A DNA stretch of 64,000 nt, from positions 403,501 through 467,500 of the forward strand of contig NHCE01000005.1 of NCBI GenBank assembly GCA_002168075.1, given 5' to 3'. Position numbers and translations under genes: made by a program. The DNA is from Rhizobiales bacterium TMED25. Lineage in GTDB: Bacteria > Pseudomonadota > Alphaproteobacteria > Rhizobiales > TMED25. The notes under the pieces are model-generated. The model searched no databases and was not told the DNA's origin. It saw only the letters and a list, made by a program, of their open reading frames with translations. The stretch's first letter is position 1. The number at the start of each line of letters is the position of its first letter. Below are positions 16,737-25,096 of the stretch, piece by piece.

Positions 16737-17585
16737 ATGGACGAATTAAAATATAATTTTGCGTACTTGGATGAGCAGACAAAGAAAACAATAAGAAGAG
16801 CAATTCTAAAAGGCTTATCTATTCCTGGTTATCAAGTTCCTTTTTCATCTCGAGAGATGCCAATGCCCTATGGATGGGGAACGGGTGGTATACAAGTTAC
16901 ATCATCATGCATCAAACAGGATGATATTCTAAAGGTAATAGACCAAGGCTCGGATGATACAACCAATGCAGTTTCCATAAGAAATTTTTTTAAACGTGTT
17001 ACGAATGTTCAAACAACTGAAGATACTAATAAGGCAACAATAATCCAGACACGGCACAGAATTCCGGAGACCCCACTAGTTGAGAAGCAAATATTAATAT
17101 ATCAGGTTCCCACACCAGAGCCGTTTCGATTTTTGGAACCAAGTGAGTTTGAAACACGAAAAATTCATGCCCTGAAAGAGTATGGTATAATGCACCTAAA
17201 GCTTTATGAGGACATATCAAAAAATGGACACATTTCAACATCATACAATTACCCTGTTCTTGTTGATGACAATTATATATCTGCACCATCTCCAATACCA
17301 AAATTTGATAATCCGAAAATGAATAATAATCCAGCTATACAGCTATTCGGTGCTGGCCGCGAACAACGTATTTATGCAATTCCACCATATACAAAGGTTA
17401 TCAGTCTCGATTTTGAGGATTATCCTTTTGAAGCAACCAAAGCGAACGCATTATGCCAGTTATGCGGAGCGACAGACTCATACCTCGATGAAATTATTAT
17501 TGATAATGCGGGTGGCAGAATGTTTGTATGTTCAGATACCAATTACTGCCAAAATAATTTACTAAAAAAAATAGACAATCCATGA
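16737..17585 (+). CDS. phnJ: PhnJ, radical SAM C-P lyase
   Basis: A 282-residue catalytic subunit that cleaves the carbon-phosphorus bond using a 4Fe-4S cluster and S-adenosylmethionine. Four C-terminal cysteines at 240, 243, 265 and 271 keep the spacing of E. coli PhnJ C241, C244, C266 (cluster ligands) and C272 (thiyl radical), offset by one residue. The GYQVPFSSREMPMPYGWGTGG region (about 30-50) is also characteristic. All essential residues are present, so the enzyme should be active; on methylphosphonate the product would be methane. Its last bases overlap phnK (ATGA). Confidence 0.97.
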   Translation: MDELKYNFAYLDEQTKKTIRRAILKGLSIPGYQVPFSSREMPMPYGWGTGGIQVTSSCIKQDDILKVIDQGSDDTTNAVSIRNFFKRVTNVQTTEDTNKATIIQTRHRIPETPLVEKQILIYQVPTPEPFRFLEPSEFETRKIHALKEYGIMHLKLYEDISKNGHISTSYNYPVLVDDNYISAPSPIPKFDNPKMNNNPAIQLFGAGREQRIYAIPPYTKVISLDFEDYPFEATKANALCQLCGATDSYLDEIIIDNAGGRMFVCSDTNYCQNNLLKKIDNP

Positions 17586-18358
17586 ATATGAATGAAATAA
17601 TTAAAATTACAGATCTTACAAAAAGTTTCGGCAATATTATTGCATGTAGCTCAATCACTCTTGAAGTTTATCCAGGTGAGATAGTTGGAATTGTGGGTGA
17701 GTCAGGTTCGGGTAAAACCACACTTCTAAAATGCGCATCAGGCCTTTATAAGCCAGATTCAGGGGAAGTAATTTTTCGAAGTGATGATAATTATGTGCAA
17801 AATATCTGTAATATTAGTGAGCCTAATTTAAGACAGCTGATGCGAACGGACTGGTCTTTTATTCATCAAAATCCGAGAGATGGCCTAAGAATGAATATAA
17901 GCGCTGGAGGTAATATAGGTGAGAAGCTTATGGCCATCGGAAATAGACACTATGGTAATATTAGAGAGGCCGCAGCTGCCTGGCTTGAAAAAGTAGAGAT
18001 CGACTCTAGCCGAATAGATGAACTTCCATCAAACTTTTCAGGCGGTATGCAGCAGCGTTTGCAGATCGCAAGATGTCTTATTACAGAGCCTAAACTGATC
18101 TATATGGATGAGCCTACAGGAGGTCTGGATGTATCTGTGCAAGCCAAGATTCTAGATTTAATAAAGAAATTAGTGGAAGAATTAAACATAGCTGCGGTCA
18201 TCGTTACACACGATCTTGGCGTTGTTCGTTTGCTTGCCGATAGAGTACTTGTTATGAAGGATGGCCATATCGTTGAGCAGGGCATTACGGATCAGGTTCT
18301 TGATGATCCTCACCACGCATATACTCAATTGCTAGTTAGCTCAATAATACAGGTGTAG
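17582..18358 (+). CDS. phnK: PhnK, C-P lyase ABC-type ATPase
   Basis: A 258-residue ABC ATPase. Walker A is GESGSGKTT (about residues 39-47), the signature FSGGMQQRLQIARCL is near 156-170, Walker B LIYMDEPTGGLDVS is near 177-190, and the switch histidine is in VTHDLG. PhnK docks on the PhnJ subunit of the core complex and, with PhnL, powers it; it is not a transporter. The ATG overlaps the phnJ stop; a second ATG two codons later is an alternative start. Confidence 0.95.
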   Translation: MNMNEIIKITDLTKSFGNIIACSSITLEVYPGEIVGIVGESGSGKTTLLKCASGLYKPDSGEVIFRSDDNYVQNICNISEPNLRQLMRTDWSFIHQNPRDGLRMNISAGGNIGEKLMAIGNRHYGNIREAAAAWLEKVEIDSSRIDELPSNFSGGMQQRLQIARCLITEPKLIYMDEPTGGLDVSVQAKILDLIKKLVEELNIAAVIVTHDLGVVRLLADRVLVMKDGHIVEQGITDQVLDDPHHAYTQLLVSSIIQV

Positions 18359-18360
18359 TC

Positions 18361-19029
18361 GTGATCGAATTAAAAGACATATCCAAATCCTTCAGGTTAT
18401 ACACTCAAAATAGTGCCAAAATTACCGTTTTTAAAGATGTTAATCTAACAGTAAATCGAGGAGAGCTCGTTGCTTTTACGGGTAAATCTGGCTCAGGAAA
18501 AACAACATTGATGAAGATGATATATGGTAACTATCTACCTTCAAAAGGTTCAATATTAGTTGATAAGACTGATATTACAAAAATTAATCTTCAAGATCTA
18601 ATTCGAATTCGTAACCATAAAATGGGTTATATAAGTCAATTCTTAAGAGTTATTCCTCGGGTTTCAACAATGAATATTGTATCAGACTCTTTGATAAAAT
18701 TAGGATCTGAAAAAGAAGATGCATTGGCGCAAGCATCTGAACTCTTAAATTTCCTTGATATACCACGTAAACTCTGGGATTTATCACCCCTGACGTTCTC
18801 GGGTGGAGAACAACAAAGGATAAATATTGCTCGTGCAATGATTTGTAATTATCCATATTTTTTGCTTGATGAGCCCACTTCAAGCTTGGATAATAAAAAT
18901 ATAGAGAAAGTTATTACTCTAATCGACAAGTTAAAAAAAAATGGATGTGCGATCATTGGTATTTTTCATGACGAGATGATTCGTAACGAGATAGCTGATC
19001 GGGAAATAGATGTTAATTCATTCAAATGA
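18361..19029 (+). CDS. phnL: PhnL, C-P lyase ABC-type ATPase
   Basis: A 222-residue ABC ATPase starting with GTG. Walker A is GKSGSGKTT (about residues 41-49), the signature FSGGEQQRINIARAM is near 146-160, and Walker B FLLDEPTSSLDN is near 169-180. PhnL is needed with PhnGHI for the first step on alkylphosphonate and forms a PhnK-PhnL pair on the core complex. It starts 2 bases after phnK ends and overlaps phnN by 4 bases (ATGA), so the genes are tightly coupled. Confidence 0.94.
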   Translation: MIELKDISKSFRLYTQNSAKITVFKDVNLTVNRGELVAFTGKSGSGKTTLMKMIYGNYLPSKGSILVDKTDITKINLQDLIRIRNHKMGYISQFLRVIPRVSTMNIVSDSLIKLGSEKEDALAQASELLNFLDIPRKLWDLSPLTFSGGEQQRINIARAMICNYPYFLLDEPTSSLDNKNIEKVITLIDKLKKNGCAIIGIFHDEMIRNEIADREIDVNSFK

Positions 19030-19565
19030 CTAAGGTAACTGGCAAACTGATATGTGTTGTCGGACCATCTGGTGTAGGTAAAGACACCCTCATCAGAGGT
19101 GCAAGAAAAATTCTGAAAAAGAAAGTCTTTGTAACAAGGCACATTACACGACCAAATACAACGGATGCAGAGACTCATATTTTTGTAAATAAAGCCACTT
19201 TTAACGAGATGATGGACAATAACGCTTTCATGCTAAACTGGAGCGCAAATGATCTACACTATGGTATTTCAAATGAATATCTTGCAAAAATACAAAACGG
19301 CTTGGACGTTATTTTTAATGGATCAAGAAGGGCATTGAGTGAGATCCAATCAAAGTATCCAAATATTTATATTATATGGATTGCTGCCAGTAAGGTTAAG
19401 GTAAAAGATAGGCTCATAAAAAGGGCTCGAGAGAGCGAGGAAAAAATTGAGGGACGTCTAAAATACTTGAATTTGGCAATTCCACAGAAGGCTATAATAG
19501 TCGATAATAGCGGTACAATTGAGGCTGGTACTCAAAGTTTGGTTGATGCTATTTGCAATTTATAA
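19026..19565 (+). CDS. phnN: PhnN, ribose 1,5-bisphosphate phosphokinase
   Basis: A 179-residue guanylate-kinase-like P-loop enzyme. The P-loop GPSGVGKDT is at about residues 13-21 and RHITRPNTT at 38-46. It phosphorylates ribose 1,5-bisphosphate to PRPP, returning the ribose of C-P lyase metabolism to nucleotide synthesis. It is the last plus-strand gene of the first phn operon and its end overlaps by 17 bases the end of the convergent DUF1045 gene. Confidence 0.93.
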   Translation: MTKVTGKLICVVGPSGVGKDTLIRGARKILKKKVFVTRHITRPNTTDAETHIFVNKATFNEMMDNNAFMLNWSANDLHYGISNEYLAKIQNGLDVIFNGSRRALSEIQSKYPNIYIIWIAASKVKVKDRLIKRARESEEKIEGRLKYLNLAIPQKAIIVDNSGTIEAGTQSLVDAICNL

Positions 19566-20244
19566 TCGTACTTTCAAGTATATGAAACATTCCATTATGA
19601 TCTTCACCCATCAGGCATAAATTATCTACTTTCATTGGTTTTGAAATAATTTCTTCAAAGTATTCATTACAAATCTTTTCTTCGGCTATCCCATCTTTTG
19701 AATTCGAAAGTTTCCCCAACGTCATATGAAACTTGAATTCCTCAAAAACATACGGATAGCCCCAACTGTAGAAATATTCTTTTTGTCTTAATGAATAACT
19801 CGATAAGCCCCTCTTTTCGATGTCTGACTCGTTGTGTTCATCTCTAAATTGATCGAATTCTTTTACAATATCAGCTGCAAGTGAATGAATTTTGCTTGTA
19901 TCAGAATTTGGAGCAATAGCAATAAAATCTGAAATTTTCTTAATTGAAATATTATTAAAGATGCAGCCATCATACCGCGTACAGGTATCTTGAAAAAAGG
20001 AAATTAGATCATTTAGTTCACAACCTTTTCTGAGTCTAAATGGTGCCTTGAGGGTTGCATGAAGACCGTATTTACGTGCCTTTTCAATTACTAAAAGATG
20101 TTCATCAGTTCCCTTATTATGTAGTCCATTTACTTCTGACCCTTGCAATGGATCCCATCCAAACCAACGTATACCCAAATCATAAAATAAGCTTTTTGAT
20201 TGTGGCATAAAATATATCGCGAATCGTTTGTATTTTTTATTCAT
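19549..20244 (-). CDS. DUF1045 2H-phosphoesterase-like phosphonate metabolism protein
   Basis: A 231-residue protein when started at ATG 20244; a GTG 14 codons upstream extends the frame. Two H-x-T motifs, HATLKAPF (about residue 62) and HMTLGKLS (about 173), are the catalytic pair of 2H phosphoesterases. This matches the DUF1045 family that accompanies C-P lyase genes in alphaproteobacteria. No phnP is present here, so it may hydrolyse the cyclic ribose phosphate left by PhnJ; that role is inferred from context. The gene is on the opposite strand within the phn locus and overlaps the tail of phnN. Confidence 0.85.
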   Translation of the reverse strand: MNKKYKRFAIYFMPQSKSLFYDLGIRWFGWDPLQGSEVNGLHNKGTDEHLLVIEKARKYGLHATLKAPFRLRKGCELNDLISFFQDTCTRYDGCIFNNISIKKISDFIAIAPNSDTSKIHSLAADIVKEFDQFRDEHNESDIEKRGLSSYSLRQKEYFYSWGYPYVFEEFKFHMTLGKLSNSKDGIAEEKICNEYFEEIISKPMKVDNLCLMGEDHNGMFHILESTIINCK

Positions 20245-20488
20245 TGGAAGCTTTTTTAAGACTAAATTATTACATAATTGTATCACTTACTAATTAATCT
20301 CAGACAATTTTATTTATCTTTGAGTGATAAAATAAAAGTATTTAATTTCTTTATTGTGGATATTTTACTTTATCCAATAATTTCACATATATTTAATGTT
20401 TTCTCAATGGTTTTGCAAAGATATAGTTTCACGATTTTACAGTAACCCAACTAAAGCTAATTAAACTTTAAAATTCAAGGAGAAGAAA

Positions 20489-21373
20489 ATGCGTAAAATT
20501 ATAATAGGATTTTGTGCTATATTATTGATGACTGTCACTTCAATAAATGCAAATGCTAAAGAGTACAAAATCGCAGTTACTGATATTCAAGGTATGGATG
20601 CCTTAATTTCAGAATGGGGGCCATTCATTGATGCTTTATCAGAAGTAACTGGCGATTCATTCGAATTTTTTGATGTTGCAAATCAAACAGCAACAGCAGA
20701 AGCAATGAGATCAAATAGGGTTGATTTTGCGATTACTGGCCCAGCTGAGTATGTCGCCATATCAAAGCTTACTGATGGAAAAGCAATGATTGGGCTCGCG
20801 AGACCTGATTATTACTGTGGAATTGTTGTAAAAAATTCAAGCGGCTATACTAAAGTCACAGATCTAAAAGGAACAACAGTTTCATTTGCTGGACCGGGAT
20901 CAACATCCGGTCATTTTTGCCCAATGCAAGTGCTAATGGACCACGGTGTAGACCCAATGAGCGACATCAAAGTAATCCATACAAAGAAAAGCCTGCAACA
21001 TACAGGTTTGGTGCGTGATGACACTCAAGCTATAGGCGTTAAAGTTAGTTCTTGGATAAAATATGACCGATCAAAAGAGCCAAACGGCAATGGAGATTAT
21101 AAAGTTTTAGCACGATCAGGCGATTTGCCTTACGATATGCTTATGGCTAATGGTAATATTTCTGACTCAGAGGTAGCTAGAATAAAAGCGGCAATAGTTG
21201 ACAATGATGAGATACTTATTGCTGGTATCCTAGCAGGGCTCGATGATGAGGGTGAAATGGCTAACGATAAATATGAGGGCACAAGATTGCTCGAAGTAGA
21301 TGACTCAGATTATGATGTCGTAAGAAATATGTATCGTACAGCAGGCCTTCCTGAATTCGATATCATGGACTAA
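20489..21373 (+). CDS. phnD: PhnD, phosphonate-binding protein of ABC transporter
   Basis: A 294-residue periplasmic binding protein with a signal peptide (hydrophobic residues 6-19, cleavage after NANA, about residue 23). The GPAEYVAISKL segment (about 90-100) and GPGSTSGHFCPM (about 136-147) contribute the PhnD family ligand site. It would bring 2-aminoethyl- or methylphosphonate to PhnCE. AAGGAGAAG precedes the ATG. The 200-base region upstream is the promoter of the phnDCE operon; I saw only weak Pho-like sequence there. A strong hairpin follows the gene. Confidence 0.93.
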   Translation: MRKIIIGFCAILLMTVTSINANAKEYKIAVTDIQGMDALISEWGPFIDALSEVTGDSFEFFDVANQTATAEAMRSNRVDFAITGPAEYVAISKLTDGKAMIGLARPDYYCGIVVKNSSGYTKVTDLKGTTVSFAGPGSTSGHFCPMQVLMDHGVDPMSDIKVIHTKKSLQHTGLVRDDTQAIGVKVSSWIKYDRSKEPNGNGDYKVLARSGDLPYDMLMANGNISDSEVARIKAAIVDNDEILIAGILAGLDDEGEMANDKYEGTRLLEVDDSDYDVVRNMYRTAGLPEFDIMD

Positions 21374-21385
21374 ATAGAAATGGGA

Positions 21386-21410
21386 TTTGGGCCGGTTAAA
21401 CCGGCCCAAA
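21386..21410 (+). terminator. Strong hairpin between phnD and phnC
   Basis: TTTGGGCCGGT (21386-21396) and ACCGGCCCAAA (21400-21410) are exactly complementary around a TAA loop, an 11-bp GC-rich stem in AT-rich DNA. It lies 12 bases after the phnD stop and 9 bases before the phnC start. The following CATTTT is too short for a standard terminator, so it more likely stabilises the phnD mRNA or causes partial termination. Confidence 0.8.
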
Positions 21411-21419
21411 CATTTTACA

Positions 21420-22181
21420 ATGAATGCAATTGAAGTTAATAACTTATCAAAATCATATGCTGATTTTGAAGTTTTAAGAGACATTTCTTTTACAATAGAA
21501 GTAGGTGAGTCAATTGCAATTATAGGCTCAAATGGAGCGGGTAAATCAACCTTACTAAAATGCTTAACTCGAATAACTCAACCATCACAAGGTTCAATTA
21601 ACGTATTCGGGGAGCCGATCTTGAAATTCAGGACAGGCGCACTGAGGAGAATGCGTTCATCCATCGGAGTAGTATTCCAAAAACATAATCTGGTACCTAG
21701 ATTATCAGTTCTAACAAATGTAATTCATGGGGATATAGGTCGCTTGCACAATGTTTCAAAATTTCCACTGGCTGGGATAAGAAATTGGGGACAAATAAGT
21801 GCAAGTAATCAAACTAGAAAAAAAGCTATGGAAGCATTAGAAATGGTGAGTTTATCTCATCTGGCCATGCAGAGAGCAGACACACTATCAGGCGGACAAT
21901 CACAAAGAGTTGCGATTGCGAGAGCGCTGATGCAAAAGCCTAATATGATATTGGCTGATGAACCGGTTGCAAGTCTAGATCCCGTAGCAGCAAAAGAGGT
22001 AATGAGCCTTTTTTATGATTTGTGTAAGAATAAAAATATAACACTGATATTCACCTCACATAATGTTGAGCATGCACTTGAGTATGGTAACAAAGTGTTA
22101 GCTATAAAAAATGGTCGATTGAGTCTTTTTAAAGACTCAAACTCTTTAGAAATAAAAACTCTGCAGGCTGAATATGACTGA
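21420..22181 (+). CDS. phnC: PhnC, phosphonate ABC transporter ATPase
   Basis: A 253-residue ABC ATPase when started at ATG 21420; the longer frame begins with TTG inside the hairpin and is unlikely. Walker A is GSNGAGKST, the signature LSGGQSQRVAIARAL and Walker B MILADEPVASLD. It energises uptake of phosphonate through PhnE. It ends 8 bases inside phnE. The ribosome binding site is not obvious, and the preceding hairpin may limit its translation relative to phnD. Confidence 0.93.
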   Translation: MNAIEVNNLSKSYADFEVLRDISFTIEVGESIAIIGSNGAGKSTLLKCLTRITQPSQGSINVFGEPILKFRTGALRRMRSSIGVVFQKHNLVPRLSVLTNVIHGDIGRLHNVSKFPLAGIRNWGQISASNQTRKKAMEALEMVSLSHLAMQRADTLSGGQSQRVAIARALMQKPNMILADEPVASLDPVAAKEVMSLFYDLCKNKNITLIFTSHNVEHALEYGNKVLAIKNGRLSLFKDSNSLEIKTLQAEYD

Positions 22182-23061
22182 TAGTCCTATATATATAGAT
22201 AAAAAATCAGAGTTAAACAATTTACCTCGAAGATACAAGAAAATAAGTATCACTAGATATTTTATTTATTTGGCCTTGATTGTAATGGTCATTTGGTCAT
22301 TCCAAGGTTCACAATTCAGCTTGGAAGGCCTGCTCGATAGCACGCAATATTTTAAAAGATTTTTGGGAGAGGCCTTTCCTTCTATTGGTATACTCGGAGA
22401 AAATGAGCATAGCATAACCTGGAAAGATACGTTTCGATACACAAGGGAATTAATTGAAACTTTCCAAATGGCGTTTACGGGTACACTGCTTGGTATAATC
22501 TTTGGCTTCATACTGGCATTATTATCATCCAAGGGTTTGCTTGGTAATTCTCGTCCCATGAGACTTGTTCAAGAAATAGTAAAGGCATTAATTTTATTAT
22601 TTAGAACTGTTCCAGATCTTGTTTGGGCCATAATTTTTGTTATGCTTGTTGGCTTAGGAGCTTTTGCAGGTACATTGACCATAATGGTTGATACTATTGG
22701 ATTTTGCGGAAGATTTTTTGCAGAAGAAATGGAGGATGTTGATAAAAGTCCTGCAGATGCACTTGAAAGCTGCGGCGCAACAAAGCTTGATGCAACTTTT
22801 GCTGCAGTAGTACCCGCTGCGATGCCTGGATTAATTACAACTTCACTCTTTGCATTTGAAAAAGCTATCAGAGGATCTGTTGTTTTAGGGCTTGTTGGCG
22901 CAGGTGGAATCGGTATGAGTCTGAATGCCCTATTTAATTGGATGGCTTACGACAGAGCGATGGTGATTATAGGGATGATATTCGCTTTGATTTTTGTCGT
23001 GGAACAAATTAGTCAATACTTGAGAAAAAAGGTTACACAAAATGAAGAAAAACGAATTTGA
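22174..23061 (+). CDS. phnE: PhnE, phosphonate ABC transporter permease
   Basis: A 295-residue inner-membrane permease with about six transmembrane segments. The EAA loop ALESCGATKLDATFAAVVPAAMPGL (about 190-214) contacts PhnC. The FRTVPDLVWAIIFV segment (about 147-160) is typical of PhnE. A single phnE is present, whereas many loci carry two. The gene overlaps phnC by 8 bases and the methyltransferase gene by 20 bases. Confidence 0.93.
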   Translation: MTDSPIYIDKKSELNNLPRRYKKISITRYFIYLALIVMVIWSFQGSQFSLEGLLDSTQYFKRFLGEAFPSIGILGENEHSITWKDTFRYTRELIETFQMAFTGTLLGIIFGFILALLSSKGLLGNSRPMRLVQEIVKALILLFRTVPDLVWAIIFVMLVGLGAFAGTLTIMVDTIGFCGRFFAEEMEDVDKSPADALESCGATKLDATFAAVVPAAMPGLITTSLFAFEKAIRGSVVLGLVGAGGIGMSLNALFNWMAYDRAMVIIGMIFALIFVVEQISQYLRKKVTQNEEKRI

Positions 23062-23707
23062 AACAGCCTATGAGGCCTGGAACATTGTTTGGGCTGATGA
23101 GAGGGGTAGGATGGATTGGATGGCGCCTGAACCATTTATTACGAGCAAAGTATCCTATTTGAAAGATAATGGCGTAAAAGAAATTCTTGATTTGGGTTCT
23201 GGTATTGGACGCCACAGCTTAGAACTTGCCAAAGCTGGCTTTAAAGTATCCGCCATTGATGCAAGTGAAACAGGCATCGCCTACTTAAATGAAATGGTGA
23301 CAAAATACGATCTAAAAAATATAGACACTCATATTGGATCATTTACAAACATACCATACGATGAAAACTCATTTGATGCGATTGTATCATTTAATGTAAT
23401 ATACCATGGCAATCATGAGTCGGTGATTAATGCTATCAATGAAATCAAGAGAGTAATGCGTCCAGGTGGATTTTTAATAATAAGCATGCTCTCCAAAAAA
23501 AATGTAGGCTACGGGAAAGGTGAATTAGTAGCAGAAAATACATGGACAAAAGATCAGGGTAATGAGGTTGGGCACCCACATTATTATGTAAATGAGCATG
23601 ATATTCTAGCCCTTTTTAAAGATTTTGAGATATATGAAATGCTGGATACTGCTCATAAAAAACCAAACTCCTATCATTGGCACATATTTTCAAAATTTTT
23701 AAAATAG
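23042..23707 (+). CDS. Class I SAM-dependent methyltransferase in the phn locus
   Basis: A 221-residue methyltransferase. Motif I is ILDLGSGIGRHSLELAKAG (about residues 44-62), the acidic end of strand 2 is VSAIDAS, and the later motif PGGFLIISMLS is near 141-151. It starts within the last 20 bases of phnE, so it is translated from the phn transporter transcript. The substrate is unknown. It is not a known C-P lyase component; it might act on a phosphonate or on a by-product. Function by position is an inference. Confidence 0.85.
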   Translation: MKKNEFETAYEAWNIVWADERGRMDWMAPEPFITSKVSYLKDNGVKEILDLGSGIGRHSLELAKAGFKVSAIDASETGIAYLNEMVTKYDLKNIDTHIGSFTNIPYDENSFDAIVSFNVIYHGNHESVINAINEIKRVMRPGGFLIISMLSKKNVGYGKGELVAENTWTKDQGNEVGHPHYYVNEHDILALFKDFEIYEMLDTAHKKPNSYHWHIFSKFLK

Positions 23708-23743
23708 TATATTTAATTTTCTATTACTGTTAAAAATATAAAA

Positions 23744-24934
23744 ATGTTAATTTCGTCAGTGCCAATAGCGGCGATATGCACAGGAATCGCCGTTACGTTA
23801 TTTTATAGTGCGTCATATTACCTATTTCCTGCATTATTAAATTTTTGGTTGGATACTCTAAGTATCTCAAAAAATAATCTTACATTCGCGTTTAGCCTAT
23901 CATTATTTGTTCAGGCTTTTGCTTTTCCATTTTATGGGAGGTTAATCGATAGGGGCTATGGGTTAATTTTAATATTGATATGCCCAATTATGATTGGTTT
24001 ATCTCTTCTTTATTTGAGCTATGCAGCAGAATTATACATTGTATTTCTTTCAGGATGGATATCTGTCAATTTTTTTGCTGCGGGATGTACTTATAATATG
24101 CTCTTCTCCATTATTACTATGGCCGAGAAAAAAGACACTAAAAGAACGATTATAATTATTACATTAATCGCGGGTTTTGCCAGTACTATCACCTTTCCGA
24201 TCATGACATATTTTGCATCAACACATGGTTGGAAATTTGCAATTATGATAATTGGTATATCAATAATAATAATCGGTACCCCCATGCTATATGCAGGTAT
24301 GAAAAATTACGTCATAGTTAAAGTACCGAAAAAATTGCAAAATAATAATAAAATTTTACTACGAATTGATAGTAAGCTTTTATTATTATCTCTACCGTTT
24401 TTCCTTATTGCCCTTAATCATCAAATGTTGGTGAGTCATATTATTCCTCTTCTGCTCGAAAAAGGGGTAGAGTTTAAAATGGCAATCATAATTGCATCTT
24501 TATTTGGCCCTTTTCAAGTTGTTGGCAGACTGATAATTTTATTTTTTAGAGAGAAAATTAGTGATACAGACTCTCTGTTTTATATTTTTTATATGACAGT
24601 AATTTCTCTCCTATTTTTGTACGTAACGCATATATCACCATCACTTGCATTTATATTTATTCTACTTGAGGCGTCAGCTTATGGGGTTACGTCAATTATA
24701 TTACCCTTAATATCAAAGGATGTACTGGGAATGAGTAACTTCGGACAAAAATTCGGATATGTATCTGTATTCTATGCGCTAGGTTTATCATGTGGCCCTT
24801 GGATTGGTTCTTTAATCTGGACAAATAGCAACTACGATTTTGTAATAATCTTTATAATTCTATCGAGTCTAATTGGTCTTCTTATTTGCTATATTTTGAA
24901 ATATAAGTATTTCAAATCATTACCAAAAAAGTAA
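23744..24934 (+). CDS. MFS transporter
   Basis: A 396-residue membrane protein with about twelve hydrophobic segments and the loop 2-3 motif GRLIDRGYG (about residues 66-74). Major facilitator family is clear. It follows the methyltransferase gene by 36 bases and may be the last gene of the phnDCE transcript, since a terminator overlaps its end. The substrate is unknown; export of a C-P lyase product or uptake of a related anion are both possible and unproven. Confidence 0.85.
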   Translation: MLISSVPIAAICTGIAVTLFYSASYYLFPALLNFWLDTLSISKNNLTFAFSLSLFVQAFAFPFYGRLIDRGYGLILILICPIMIGLSLLYLSYAAELYIVFLSGWISVNFFAAGCTYNMLFSIITMAEKKDTKRTIIIITLIAGFASTITFPIMTYFASTHGWKFAIMIIGISIIIIGTPMLYAGMKNYVIVKVPKKLQNNNKILLRIDSKLLLLSLPFFLIALNHQMLVSHIIPLLLEKGVEFKMAIIIASLFGPFQVVGRLIILFFREKISDTDSLFYIFYMTVISLLFLYVTHISPSLAFIFILLEASAYGVTSIILPLISKDVLGMSNFGQKFGYVSVFYALGLSCGPWIGSLIWTNSNYDFVIIFIILSSLIGLLICYILKYKYFKSLPKK

Positions 24935-24944
24935 TGATTTTTTT
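24914..24944 (+). terminator. Intrinsic terminator of the phnDCE-MFS unit
   Basis: AAATCATTAC (24914-24923) pairs with GTAATGATTT (24931-24940) around CAAAAAA, and the right arm runs into a continuous T tract (24938-24944). The stem overlaps the stop codon of the MFS gene. This has the form of a standard rho-independent terminator on the plus strand. Confidence 0.85.
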
Positions 24945-25051
24945 ACCGTATACGCCAAGCAATCGGCATTTTATGAAAGCAGGCTAAAATTAAAATCAAA
25001 GATGCAACAATTTACATTGACTCTTTTGTTTAAAAAATTTTAACCAGAAAA

Positions 25052-25090
25052 TGGTACCACTGCTTGGACTCGAACCAAGGGCCGCCTGAC
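25052..25090 (-). pseudogene. tRNA 3'-end remnant
   Basis: Read on the minus strand, CTTGG-TTCGAGT-CCAAG (25063-25079) is a perfect T-arm with standard loop, followed by CAGTGGT, A and CCA: a proper acceptor 3' strand, discriminator and CCA. The matching 5' acceptor (ACCACTG), D-arm and anticodon arm are missing, since the sequence upstream on that strand is the end of the beta-propeller gene. This looks like the kind of tRNA fragment left at an integration site, or a decayed tRNA. Confidence 0.65.
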
Positions 25091-25096
25091 TCACGA

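Noticed and set aside
20400..20488. Pho box before phnD
   Set aside because: The best site (around TTTCACGATTTTACAGTAA) matches the half sites poorly, so it was not listed.
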